Shown piece after piece: positions 11,801-24,610 of a stretch of DNA of 64,000 nucleotides. Location of the stretch: NCBI GenBank assembly GCA_029207755.1, contig JARCOQ010000006.1, positions 3,636,846 through 3,700,845 of the forward strand, given 5' to 3'. How positions within the stretch are numbered: the stretch's first letter is position 1; every line of letters starts with the position of its first letter. The DNA is from Chamaea fasciata (lineage: Eukaryota; Chordata; Aves; Passeriformes; Sylviidae). The position numbers and the translations under genes are program-made. The notes below the pieces were generated by a model. The model did not search any database and was not told the origin of the DNA. It was given only the letters and a program-made list of their open reading frames with translations.

Positions 11801-14584
11801 ACTTTAACATTCTTTTTTTTTACTGTTTTTAACCATAGTAAAACCCAGTCCTAGTGGAACTGGTCATGTAAGATCCTATTTGCATCAGACGGCAGGTTTA
11901 CACAGTCATATTTCTGCCTTGAGACACAGTCTTGTGGAGTGGGAGTAACTCCAGTGACATCCATGGAGTAACACCAATTATACACCATTTGAACCAAGAT
12001 TAAAGTTAATTATCAGTAACAACACACCAGCAAACCTATCACTGTCCAAAACCCTTCCCCAAGCAAAGAGAATCAGTTCCTCTTCATCTACTGCCTTCTA
12101 CATACTTTGCAGTAGACATGACTGGGACCACATACATTTTAAATGGCATTTGGAGTAGACTGATATGCCAGTCAGAAATCTACTCGTCTTTCCCTTATCT
12201 TCACATTTTGTTAGCTGAAGATCTCCTTGTTCCTTGCTCACCTTTTCCAGCTAAAACTGGGTGAATGTCATACATGGTTGAAAATCATGACTACAGGTGG
12301 TGGGAAGCTGGGACAAAATTGGAGGGGTGTTTCATAAAATATCATTAGGAAACCCAAAATATTACAGTATTACTCACTGGACACCCAGTGTAGTATGAGA
12401 AGACACATCGTGGTGATCACTTTTGTGAAATTCGGGCTTATTTAATGATATTTTGCCTCACTCAGATCCTGAAGTCATCTTTAACAAAGGAGAAAAACCA
12501 AACCCTCACCTTGATGGGTAAGAATAAGACTGAAATATTACTAAAACAGAAAATCAAATTTCTTTAGGAAAGAAAATCAGGTAAAAAAATTTCAAGAAAA
12601 TTCACATATAAATAATTAAGTTCCATTTTTCTCAGCTGTAAGTATACTTGGTAGCCATTCATTTTCTACTGAAATTGCTATTTTCCTTCTTAACTAACTA
12701 CTTTGAAGTCCCTTAAAATTTTTGTCACGACACCAGACTCAGTTTCTTTCAGGCGATGCACCTGTAGTTATTTTTGAGAATGATTTTCTCTACTTCAGCC
12801 CTGAAAAGGGATTCATGTGCCTGAGCACTGGTGTATTTTTTCTAACAATATCAGTTGGTCTAATAAAAACTATGACCTCTTCTTGACTTGTTTATATCCT
12901 TTGATCTTAACACTAAAAGCAGCCCTACGACTAAATAAAAGTTAGTCCAGAAGGCCCTGAACTTGGGAGCAGTAACAATAAACAGTCTGAAAAGAACATT
13001 GTCCCTCTATTTTATGAAGGCCACAATTCATCAGGTTGTTTTTTTTTTCAAATATAGGTGATTCAGCCAGTTTTAAATTCATACCAGTCTTCCCTACATA
13101 GAACCTGGATATGACAGTGACACAGCCATGGCAAAAAGGGAAGCCCTCAGCTGTATCCTAGGGCTTTGCTGCTCAGTCTCATCGTGGGGGTGTCTCTGCT
13201 GACAGGCTCTTCTGGCCCTGCCTTCTACCTTTTCAGTTCTTAATTCAAAAAAGATGATATCTATGTCACTTTTGTTTATTATGCATCCTTTTTTATCTGT
13301 TTCGTGTCTCCAATTCTTCAAGCTACTGCACTGTTTATTTGAAATAAAATAGGATTCTTATTTCACCAAGGGAAGCAAACTGTGTTCCACCTTTTACTGC
13401 TGTTTTTTCTTAGATAGCCTTAGATGGCAACATTGCTTGTTATGGTCACTTCATCTCAGATGTGTGTTCATTACAGCCTTTGTCTTAAATCAGTTTTAGA
13501 ATTATTGCATTAGTTGATATATTATTTTGGAATCGCCCTACTAAGGAATCTCTGCCTGTGTTCATAGTGTCCCACCCTTAGAAGACTTTGGTAATCTTTA
13601 ATAAAACCTTTAACAATCTTTGATTAACCCCCAAGATTTATTTTCTTTACAAGCTATTCTCCCACTTGTACAGGCTCTCTCGTACAAACCTGGCTGCATT
13701 TGGTTTGTTTATGGTACGCTTCCACTGCAGGCACTTCCTTCACAAGAGCAAAACCTCAAGGAATTAATCTGTATTTTATTATTTCACAATCCTGCTTCAA
13801 GCTCCTTCAAAACCTCCACTATGTTTATTGCATAAATTTTAAAGTTTTTAATCATATCTATTTTCCTCATCATTCTAGAACATTAAATTAAAAATATATC
13901 CCTTAAAACAAAGGGAAAGGTGTGTACATCAGCTTCAGTATCATGGTTGCCAATCTGCAGTATAAAGGTAAGGTCTAGGAATTATGAAAATTTGTTACCT
14001 TCATCTAAGAGCCACCTTCAGGATCCCCCATCTATTATTTGATACGAAAATTTGTTGGAAAAATTTCCATGCTCTTGTTTATGCTATTATCCCTGTTTGG
14101 CAGTATGGGATCTTGGAGAACAAGTTCTGGAAAATAGTCTTTTCTTTGAATTTAAGGGATTGAAATACTTATTAGTTTGATTCATCCTTTGCTAATCTTT
14201 AATTTCCTATTGCTTCAGATGAACCAGCACAGTTTTAGTTCATTTTCTTAACTGATTTTCATGCAATTGCTGCTATTCTGTCTATCAAAAATAATAACAT
14301 TTGGAATTCTTCATCAGAACCTTACAGCAGCCTCTTGGGGAAGAGGCAAATCCTCTAGGATTCCTCTGAGGTAATTAGAGTAAGGAAAGACATTCTAAAA
14401 GGTGTCTTGAAAGCTCTGAAAATAAAAGTAACTGAGACACAGCTCAGTTACCTCCTGAAAGGGGAGATTCTTGTCAAGGAGGGGAATTGAGGTCACTAAT
14501 TGAGAACACTTAAAGATTTTCAGAGGAGACAGCAAATCTGTCTCTGAAAAAGTGGTCCAGATTGTTGAAGGACAAGAGAAGAGT
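8853..14584. other. unique AT-rich non-coding sequence
   Basis: No gene, RNA gene or interspersed repeat is recognised over this 5.7-kb stretch. The longest frames are a 128-codon minus-strand frame at 10539-10925 and a 107-codon one at 11314-11637. Neither shows motifs, a signal peptide with a following domain, or flanking splice signals that would support an exon. Short T tracts occur near 11812 and 13039. Confidence 0.55.
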
Positions 14585-14640
14585 CTTTCTTTTTTTTTTT
14601 TCTCCTTTTTTTTTTTCTTTTTTTGCTATTTCCTTTTTTT
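14585..14640. repeat. T-rich low-complexity tract
   Basis: Runs of T interrupted by single C, CTCC and GCTA. On the minus strand it translates as a Lys/Arg run, which explains a spurious basic 100-codon frame there. Confidence 0.9.
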
Positions 14641-17600
14641 ATGACTGCCTCTACAAGAATGCATTTCAGAGACTTAAAAATTGAAATATTAATATTCCAG
14701 CAACATGATGGGGGGAAAAAAAAGAGAATAAATAGCGACCCAATCTGAGGAAGAGTAGGAAACCTGACTTCTCTATAGGGAAGTCTTAACATTAGAGGTG
14801 CCAAAATGAGTTCTGGAGGCAAATGCTACCTCCAGTTTGAAGGAATTTTAGAAAGTGGATCCCAGTGGATGGGAGGATGTGATCAGGGGTTCCTGCAGGA
14901 GGGAAGAGGAGTTGGCCCATGCTCCCAGCCTGTGTACATTACAAATTCAAGTGTAAAAGCGGCCCAGGCAAGGCACTCTTGTGCTACCTTTAATCCAGCC
15001 AAGCTGGGCAGCAACAGTAGAGAGGATATTGGATATTGCAGGCACAGAGAGCAGCACAGATCCCCCCCCCAGGTTGCTGCAGGGTGGGAAGTGGGGGACA
15101 GATATCTAAAATCAGAAGCTGTTTGTAGTTTGTAATACCAGTCCTGTGTTTCCCTCTAGGAATGGGAATGATAGAAAGCAAAATTTAATAGAGCTGAGGG
15201 TATATAGAAAGCATAAAACAGTAATGGTGAAGGTAAAACACAAAGAAATATCCAGGGTAGGGCAGGAGGCAGAAGAGTTGCTTTTAAATTGAACAGGTAG
15301 GGTCTTCAAAAGATAAAACCAAGAATTAAATTAACAACTCTCCTGAAAAGGAGTTTTAATTCAGTGAAGCCTTTATGTGGCTACAATAACCACACTGAGA
15401 AAAAAACCTCACTGCTTGCCTGGCAGTAAGTGCTTCTGTCCCCTTCTGTCTCTTAGAGGCTGACAGCTGCATCAATCCTTCCCTCGCTAACAATCCCACT
15501 TGCTCCACAGGAACTGACCTCTGCTTCTCTCAAATTGTCTCATTCATTCAAGAACACAGTTTAAACTCTTAGGAAATCCCCTCAAACTGTATTAGATTTT
15601 TTGTTTTTCTGGGCAAAGCACAGGCCTGGGCCTAAGGAGGTCCCACTTCTTCAAAGCATGGCACTGAATATTAGATTATTTCTCTCTCAAAGAATCTTTG
15701 ATTCTTTTATCTTCTCTGATCACAACCAGGACTGGTGAACACACAGGAAATAGAGATTCTAGAACAAAAGTGTCCTGGTGCATATACAGGGAGATGGAAA
15801 ACTCAGGCTTATGGAGATGCAAGCATGTCATGGCAGCACCAAATGTAAATTACAAATATTGCTAAAATTCCTTTGCATCTTATAACTTTGTATAAATGTC
15901 CTAGAAGAAAGACCAAAGGACACGTGACACCCAAGCCTTGGGTAACCCAACATCAGTGTTCAGTCCCCTCTGTTTTATAACACATGGCAGAGCCCATTAC
16001 TCTGTTTTTTTCCCCTTGTTGTCTGCTGATGTTCTGCATGGCTCAGAGCAAATTACTTCTTTAATGTCATTATTACTCTAACTGGGAATTCTGAACAAGG
16101 TTGTGCCTCCTTTAACACTTCATACCTGGCTTCTGTAGATCCCACAAGAAGTTTGCTCCCTATACTACGAAGAGACAAACCTTATTTGGAGTCATTACAG
16201 CAACCTCAGCAGATCCCAGTGTGAGGCACTGTTTTGGGGCTTTGTGCTCTGTGTTTAACCGGGATTTGTGCTTAGCAGGAGTGTCCTGGAGAGAAGATTT
16301 TGTGTCTTGTAGGAGCTGAGAATTGAGCCTTGTGGGAATCATCCTGCCTTTACCCCCTTACACAGGTACGAAGGAGCACACACAGTTTTACCCTCGTTCT
16401 GTCCTTATGAGCCAATGGTGTTTCCATGCAAAAGCTGTTAATATTGCCTTGCACACAGGTGGTTCTGTCGGTCTGAAATGTGTGTTTGGCTGGCCACAAT
16501 GCGGAGTGATTTTACCTACAATGCTGAATCGCAAGGGCTGTGAAGCCTCCAAGCATGTGCTTCTAAGTGTTGAAACTTTGAAGTGAGGGTACAAGCATTC
16601 CAAAGGACCAGTATGGAAATTTGGCATCCTCCTGCACTCTTCCCTGTTCTGTTTCCTCTCTGGAAAATGCTGGAAACCCTCAAGGCCCATCCTTGTCTGC
16701 CAGCATATCCTGGCTCGACTTAAGCACTAGATGTGCCACCTGTACAGATTTTATCTGTGAACAGATCTTAAGCTTGCATGGGTTTTAAGAGCGATACCAT
16801 TTTCATAAATGAAAAAGAACATTTTTGGGAAATAGTCACACTTCATGTGCTTTCTGGAAGCATCACTTAGATTTGGAAGATCCAAGAAATTAAGATTACA
16901 GTTCTTGATTGTGACAGCACTAACCAGGCAGTCTCCAAATAAAGTTTGGAGTCCATTCAAAAAGTAAGGAAATCTCAGCAGTATCCAGGTATGGAAGGAA
17001 TGGTGACTTGCCTGGTGTCAGACCCAGGGTTAATTTGATTTGGTCAATGCCATATGTGCTTTCTGACTTACTGTGTAGTACCTGTGATATCAGGACTTTT
17101 TCTGATTGCCCCTCTGTTTTGGGTGGATTTGTATGACCCAATTTCTTCACTAGACCCTTTTCACTGGCCTGCCTGCATGAAGCCTGTTTCAGAAGAATGA
17201 CATCTACTCTAGGGGAAACATTTAATCCAGTACATTCTCTCCCACCTTTTCCTCAAAATGAAGTCTGATCTTACTGGAAGTACAGAGTTTTTGCGTGTGT
17301 CTGGTAATAGAGGGAGCAATACTTCCACATGAAGATGGTACTATCTTCTTCTAGTGTCTCTTGCTCTGTTTTCATGAACCTACCTGCATGTTTGATAATA
17401 GAACTGTTGATGGAGATCATTCATAGAAGATCTTTCACAAAAACCTTTCATAGAAGCAGAGAAATACAAAGTCTGAATGGTGTTGTTAGGATCCATAATG
17501 AGTAAAAATAAGTTTGTTTATGCTGACATTTTTTTCACAGTATACAAAAAAAACTAAGGTTTTTCTTGGAGAACACAGAATCCCTTAACATTTCACAGAG

Positions 17601-19160
17601 CATTTTGGTTCTGATGTGGCTGGGAGGAAGAGGTAATCAGCTTCTCAGAAACTGAGAAGGAGAGAGCCCATGCTAAGCGTGCTCCTTATAGTATGCTACA
17701 GCAACACTGAAAAATTGTCAAAACCACTTTTTACATGAAGATGGATTAGAAACATGTCTACCAAACAGCCATAGCAGAAGGCCCCTATATGCAAATAATC
17801 AAAGAATTTTATGTCTTAGGGAAAAAAAAAAAGTACTTTAAAGAAGGTTGACATGTAAATACTACTGAGATATGTTATGAATCCTCAGAAACAAAAATGC
17901 AAGGAAGAGAAGGGTGACACAGGCAGAGGTTTTTGACTCAGGCTGAATTTCCCAGTGTCAAACACTGCTTTATTATCCATGACACCAACACAGAAGCCTG
18001 ATATGGTTGCTGCCTTCTGTCACTCTGATTGCTGGTCACTGCAGCCATTAAAATGCCAGAAAGAAAGGAGCTGCAGAAGTAATGCACTTATTGGATGGAG
18101 TCTACATTATTTTTAACTATCCCTTCAAGAACTGTATTTGTTTTGTTCATTTCCGGGGATGTTTGTTTCTTATATTTATGGCTGAACATCTGTTTTATAA
18201 TCTCCGGAGAAAGTTGTGCGGAATAAATTCACCGTCATTAAATACAGAGCAGTGTTGAACTACTCTGCTCCCCAGAACAGAACACTGCTGTTATCTCAGG
18301 GCTTGAAATGTTTCTCTTCATGGCTAATTGATCATGATCCATGTGACAGCTTCTCCTCTCCAAATAGGAAATATCACTAAGGGATCCTTTGTCTTTCTCA
18401 AAGTCTCTGTCTTTATCTTAAAAGTTGTCTGTTCTCAGCTGGGCCGTGGCTTTGGTGGAGCTAAAGGTGGGGTGGAACCAGGATTAAAGCACAACCCAGA
18501 CTGCCCTGTCAACTCAGAAAACTGATGTCAGGCATCACCCTGACATAAAACCCAGGGGTGAAGGAGCCAAACTTCCCTAATCAAACTTGAGAACAGACAG
18601 TATCCACTCAAGGGAGAATTTGGCATATGCAACCCTCATGGAGTGACAGATACACACATGGCTTCTGGTGGGAGACCGTGTGAAGCACCCATGATGTCAC
18701 ATTTGCTGTTCCATGGCTTCCCAGCTGGCTCTTGGAAAACCAATTAGCACCTTCATTTACCAGTCAGCAGCCCCATTAGAAATGCCCTGGTGAAAAGGCA
18801 TCTCTCAGCCTGACGTGTTATTACTAGTTACTTTCCATGACACGTTCCTGCTTGTATAGGATGCTTTTCCACGCTCCCCCTCTGTGTCTGTCTCCCTCAG
18901 CTCCTGCCTCCCAGCAGTCAGCCTGTCAAAGCTGCCAGGCTTCGCTTTTTTTCCATTATTCAAAAGAGCAACAGGGGCAACCTCTTTTAAATTTCTTTGG
19001 TCCTTTCTCTCTCAAGACCAGACCCTGCTCCTCATCCCTGTGCCCCACATCTTCCTGTGGGCTCTGCTTGCCTCTGTGATCAGAATTATCTGGCAATATC
19101 ACAGTGCTGATCCAGGCATGAGGTTGCCAGGAGGTAACAACTTCACAAGACCCAGAGAAC
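14641..19160. other. unique non-coding sequence
   Basis: No gene is recognised. The longest plus-strand frame, 109 codons at 14806-15135, contains a run of nine C at 15062-15070 and has no motif. A stretch at about 18100-18350 (TATTTATGG, TCCGGAGA, CACCGTCATTAAA) has the balanced, non-repetitive texture often seen in conserved non-coding elements, but conservation cannot be judged from one sequence. Confidence 0.5.
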
Positions 19161-19180
19161 AAAAAAAAAAAAAAAAAAAA
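19161..19180. repeat. poly(A) tract of 20
   Basis: An uninterrupted run of twenty A. No gene-derived sequence or target-site duplication was recognised beside it, so it is probably an expanded mononucleotide repeat. Confidence 0.9.
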
Positions 19181-20784
19181 GGAAAGCAGAGAGGATTTTA
19201 GAAATAACGGAGCATCCTGTTTTTCATTAAATTTTAATGGGCATGAAGGTCATACACTGAGCTCATGATCCCGCTTGTGCCTGGAAGAATACAAACTGAA
19301 AACACTATGATTCTATCTTCACTTATTCCTTCTTTCTTGTCAGTCACAGTAAATGCATTCTCTGGCATGGTAGACCGGTATTTGTTTTTTACCATTTTTG
19401 AAATGAGTACTATTATTTTATACTGAGCAGAAATTATTTTCTGAACAACGTTTTAAAAAGCAACTGCGCAAGAACTAAAAATCATAAGGTTGGGACAGAA
19501 AGCAAACACAAAGTTGGCAGGTTTTGGAGGCAGAAGCGTGAACTGTCACACCAGCTCAGCATTCACCTCAGAATTCATATCAGTGACCACCCTAAAACAG
19601 ATTTACAGTTTTGGGGCCCCAAGCCTGAAACAAGAGATCTCTGGTTCTTTCTAGGCATATTTCCCCTTAATTTCTCTGGGGTTTGTTGTCCTGCCAGAAG
19701 CAAGAAAAACTCTGTGTGCATGAACATACTGTCAAAATTTCATATGGTGAAAAATTAAAAATTTTGAATATAGCCTGAGTTTTTCTCTATCACCACTGAC
19801 AAAGATAAAAGGGACCACATAACACAATACTTTGCTGCCTAAGGGGACCTCTCCTTTGGAAGTTAATAACTATTTGAGTAAAAATGATTACACTAACATG
19901 CATACTGGAAAGATAAACGTGGAGTTTGTAAACAAAACAAATTTATTTTCTTTTTAAATTGGATCCTGCAAGTGTTTTCACCACTAAGAATTACTGCTTA
20001 CAGAGGAGTTTCTCAAAGAGCTGCCTGGGTACTGGGTGTGTGATGACTCCTTCACATTCAGCATTACTGCGGGAAGGAAAACTAATTGAGGAAATTAATA
20101 TGCAGTTATCAAGGCAGAGGCGATCAGATAAATTGCTACTGCCTCAAAGCAAGCTGAGACCTACTCAGGAATTCATTGTGCCTGTACAGTGACACTTTTG
20201 ATCAGTGTTTCCCTACTCTAATGAAACTTCTTCCTGGGCAGCCCTCAGAAATGAGAGACTAATTCACTTTCTTTTGAGTCTATAACCTACACAGGTTATG
20301 ATCTGCCTTTCTGTGAGGACTAACAATGGGAAAAAAAGCTGGAGACAGCTCCAGACTGATGGTTGACATCTTAATAGTGACTTTTCTCATAACAACTTCC
20401 TAATATGTCTTTACTTGCCAAATCAGGCACAAGATTAGCAAGTGCTGAGGACACAGATAGGACACAACTGCTGCTAAACTTCACACTTTGTTTGTGCTGC
20501 TTTATCTTATCCCTTTCCTTGTGAAAAATAATTCAAAGTTTTTTCAGCATCTTAATTCCAATTTACTCTTTTCTTCATTTATTCTTCAAAAATTCTAAAT
20601 ATACATATTGTACACTTTGGGATTTTCCTCCACAGTATTACTTCCCTCCTTTCTCCCCCCAGATCTTTTTCTTTTTCACTCTTACCTAGCATGGATTCCC
20701 AAGGCACAATTTGAGGGATGTTTTGGTGGATACACAGTGGAACAAGAACCATGGAAAGCAGGAGGCAAAGTGGAGTGTGGGAAG
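19181..20784. other. unique AT-rich non-coding sequence
   Basis: Nothing recognised. Frames are under 80 codons, apart from an overlapping set caused by the purine tract that follows. Confidence 0.55.
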
Positions 20785-20830
20785 AAAAAAAAAAAAAAAA
20801 AAGGAAAAGAAAAAAAAAAAAAGGAAAAAA
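20785..20830. repeat. A/G purine low-complexity tract
   Basis: Long A runs broken by GG, G and GG. It translates as poly-Lys on one strand and poly-Phe on the other, which produces several spurious overlapping frames of 80-125 codons between 20579 and 21089. Confidence 0.9.
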
Positions 20831-23578
20831 TACCTCAAACAAAGCAAAAACAAGCAACTTAACAAGCAGAGGTTTAGGCTGCCCAGTCTTTATCCTGGCA
20901 AATGCCCTCACTCATCTCCCTTGCAAAGAAGAAGTAGTACAGAAGAATGGAGAAAAGAGAAGTGCAGGAGGTACCCCAGTCATCACTAGCAGCTCAGTCT
21001 CCAGCCAACCTGAATTTTCAAACGGGCTTACACATCTGCAAGAGCTTTGCTCTGTGGGTATGGACATCCTTTTTCAGCTGGTGCTGTAAAAAGTTTGTAA
21101 GATCACAAGAGCCAGGCCAAAAAGAAATTATCACAGCACTTAAATGAGATGCTGCTTGGTCTTGCCTTGGTTCTGAGAAGCACATTGTGCCTCCAAATCC
21201 TCTAGGCACCCTTTGAAGAAGTCAGGCATGTCAATGCAAAAGTATTTCCTTGCTTATGCTGTCATTTTAAGTCCTTCATCCGTACCTGTTTCTGCAAGTT
21301 AAAAGCTTTCTCAGTTAACAGCTGGCATTTCCCTCAGATCTGGAGCTTAGTGCTTGCCAGAAACCATCTTCTACCAGAAGGGAAGAAAGCAGACAGAAAC
21401 TCACATACTGGATTTTTTTTTTTCCTTTGTACCTTCAGCTTGATTTTGTACTGCCTGGGCATAGACAGTAACCTCTTTGCCTGCAAGTTTAAATGACCTC
21501 AATGCAGACAAGAGATCAAGGAACAGGAGAGCAATTTCATTTTGTTTTGAATGACTCTTTGGCCCAAAGGTCTCAGCCTGCTTTATTTATTTATAAAAAT
21601 GTAATGCTATATGATATACCACACATACAAACGCTTTCAAAGCTTATGCCTCAAAGTTTGGAAATTAGCAAACACAAAATTGCTTACTTGGTCCTCGGAT
21701 GTTATCCACATCTCAGCAGGATCCCTAATGGATTTTCCACACCATTTATTATCTTGCAAGATATAACAACACATTGTGTCATTTTTCAGAAGCAATTAAG
21801 CTAAAGTTATGATTTGAGGGAAACTGCCTTCCACTTCATCAGAAAGCAATATGTTGCCTTTTCAACGAAGTTTAGCCTTCAGAAAGAGGACCAACATAAC
21901 AACTCTAAAAAGTGAAGCTCAAGATCTGAAGACATTTGTAGAATATATCTCCCTTAAGTGGCAAATGTTACATGCCTGGATGAAAACAGACCCTGGATTT
22001 CCCCTGTTTGGCAGTACAAGCCGTGTGGGCATAACCAGGGCCATGCACAACCTGCACAGATCATGCATAAAGAAACAACTCATCCCATCACTCTTCCTTG
22101 TTGATTAGCTCAGGTGAGGCACTAACACAACGGCGCAGCCCCCAGAGCTGCCACATGGACATCCAGGTTGAACAAGAGGATCCAAAGTTCCTCTGAACTT
22201 ACTCATGGAGACACAGCCGGTGCTCACTCAGCCCTGGGGAAACTGTGAGGGGCAGAGCCTACACTAACAAGTTTTTCTGATCATCACAAACACTTTGGTC
22301 CCAGCAAGGTGGTGGTTGGGACAGTCAAAACAATGTGGAAAACAAAGGAAAGCAAGGCCATGGCCAAGCTCCAGATGATGGGGACTAGCCAGGAGTGGAG
22401 CAAAGATGAACATCAGGAGATGCCTGGAAATCACTGCTTAAGGCTGTCCAACAGCTTCTATGAAATATCTTTAAATGGATATACGAACTTCATGCACATG
22501 CTGACCCAACTCACTGATAAATAGACAGCTATTGGTCACATTAGAGGCAAAGTTTTATTTCAGTCAATTTTTAATAGGTTTTAATATTCTAATTCATTTT
22601 GATCTCATGGGTTTTTTCTGCTTTCCTCTATGCAAAAGCTGAAATATTTTGTTAAAGTTGAATGGAAATCAGCTTACAAATTCTGTTCTGACTTTAAAAC
22701 ACAAGAAACTTTGCAAACCTAATTATACATATTCAGAAAAAGCTTGGAGGCTGGTTAAAAAACATTCCTGCCCTGGAGACCTTTCAAGCTTATGAAAATC
22801 TGGAGATCAACAAAGGGCAGAACCGTCATGCTCATTTTGCACATTTCATTAGATCTAAAGAACAAGCCAAATGTGTGGTGAGGAGGAATAGGGCAGGGTA
22901 GGAGGTCTGGCTCCTAGCCTTACAGTTATATGAATTTGCAATGCAAATTTCTCACATGCAGTAAAGTTGCTATTACGGTTTGATCAAGAGAGGGTTTTAA
23001 AATATATGAACTGAACAGTTTATGAGTAACCTCTTTTCACAGCTTGTAGTTGGTTACAGTTTCAGTTCCAGTCCAGAGAGCAAGAAAAATCATCTCAGAC
23101 TTTTGCATTAGGTCCAGATGGGATATCAACACTCCTTCTTCAAAGCACAGCACAACCTGTAAGTGCTGCTGTCTCAAAGAAACTTCCCAAAACACAGAGG
23201 GATTTGGCACTTATCTGAGACTCTGTTTTTCCACAGGGCGTAAGGCAGAGTGCTAGGAAAGGACACAAAATTGACATCAGCAGTGAAATATTTCAATGCT
23301 CTCTTTTCTATGCACCTGTCCAGTCTTCAGAGGAGGTATTTATATTCCTAGTAGATGGTTCAGATATATAGCATTTCTTTATACTTGTCAAAAGTGATGT
23401 GGTCTTGCACAGCAAAAGAAATACATCGGCCAATCTTACTCATCCTGTCTTGAGTCTGTAATTTTTTGCTTCTGAATAAAGTATTACTTCGACTGGTACC
23501 ACTAGTCAAAAAATTGACAAGATCTGTAGCCTTTATATTTCTTGTAATGATTGATTAAGGCTTTTTTAACTCTTTAAA
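20831..23578. other. unique non-coding sequence
   Basis: No gene is recognised. Plus-strand frames of 103 codons (21493-21804) and 85 codons (21851-22108) have no motif or coding-like composition. No CR1 signature was seen. Confidence 0.5.
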
Positions 23579-23597
23579 ATATATATATATATATATT
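23579..23597. repeat. (AT)n dinucleotide tract
   Basis: About nine AT units in AT-rich surroundings; a simple microsatellite. Confidence 0.85.
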
Positions 23598-24224
23598 TCT
23601 TCCAGAATCAATCCCATACGGTAATGGCAGTTTTAGACATACAAAGGACAAGCCATTTTGTAGCTGTTTACATCTCTTTTGCCAAAAACCCCGCCATTTT
23701 TGCAAAAGCTAAATGTAATCTGATAATAAAGTCTCTTACATTAAATTGTATTACAAAGAGCTACATATGACCCTGTTCACTAAATGAAAAGAGAAACATA
23801 TATATAAATATTTAGACACAGACAAGAAAAAAGACAACCTGTGAACTTGTTGGGATCAGAGGAGAAAGTCACTAGCAAAAATGATGAGCATTTGGGATTG
23901 TGAGATGAAAAGACAGAAATCCCCCTTAATTTTTAGGCATCTTAAGAGACCATGTACTGCTCAGAATGCATGTGTGGTACCTCCACACCATCTTTTTCAT
24001 CCTGCTCGTGGCAACTCAAAAATCAGTTTGCAGTGACTTTACCATCTGGACAAAACAGAAACCGTAAAACCCCTATTCTGGAAATTAAATGAGAACAAAG
24101 TCAAGGGAGCAACTTCACAAGCTGAGAAGCACATTCTGCAAAAATTCTACATGTTACAACGAATAATTTTTTTTTCCCCAGACTAATTATCTTAATGTAA
24201 ATCTCATTGCCAGTCCACTGCAGA

Positions 24225-24610
24225 GATCCTCATGAGGAAGTTTTAACTGCAGTGAGGTCTTCCCTCAGGCTCCTCTTCTCCAGGCTGAACAGAGCAAGTG
24301 GTTCAGCCACTACTCACACGGCTTCCCCTCAAAGCCCTTCACCATCAATCATTGCCCTCCTTTGGATACTCTCTAATAGTTTAATGTCTTTAATATTCTG
24401 GTGCCCCAAATTGCACCCAATGTTCAGGGTGAGGCTGCCCCAGCTCAGAGCAGAGCAGTTGATGCTGTGTCTGATATCCCCAGGACAGGGATGTCCATCC
24501 ACCAGGACCCCCAGGCCCCTTTCCCTGGCACTGCTCCCCAGCCCCTCATTCCCCAGTCTGTCCTTACTTCCAGGGCTGCCCCACCCCAGGTCTGATTCAA
24601 GATCCTTGAT
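24225..24610 (-). mobile_element. CR1 LINE fragment, internal ORF2 region, minus strand
   Basis: This is a decayed antisense piece of CR1 ORF2, which encodes the element's endonuclease and reverse transcriptase. On the minus strand a 109-codon frame (24329-24658) keeps recognisable family pieces in the expected order: LGWGSPGSK, RLGNEGLGSS, RERGLGVLVDG, then ALSWGSL, then DIKLLESIQRRA. Compared with the family, the stretch between LGVLVD and the later pieces is much shortened by deletion. The plus strand reads CTCAGGCTCCTCTTCTCCAG, typical of the antisense of the last part of CR1 ORF2. The copy begins with CTCATGAGGAAGTTTTAACT, meaning its 3' untranslated end is absent. The same join-point region (TCCTCATGAG) occurs in the plus-strand copy near 4872-4881, so the two belong to related subfamilies. 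Confidence 0.9.
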
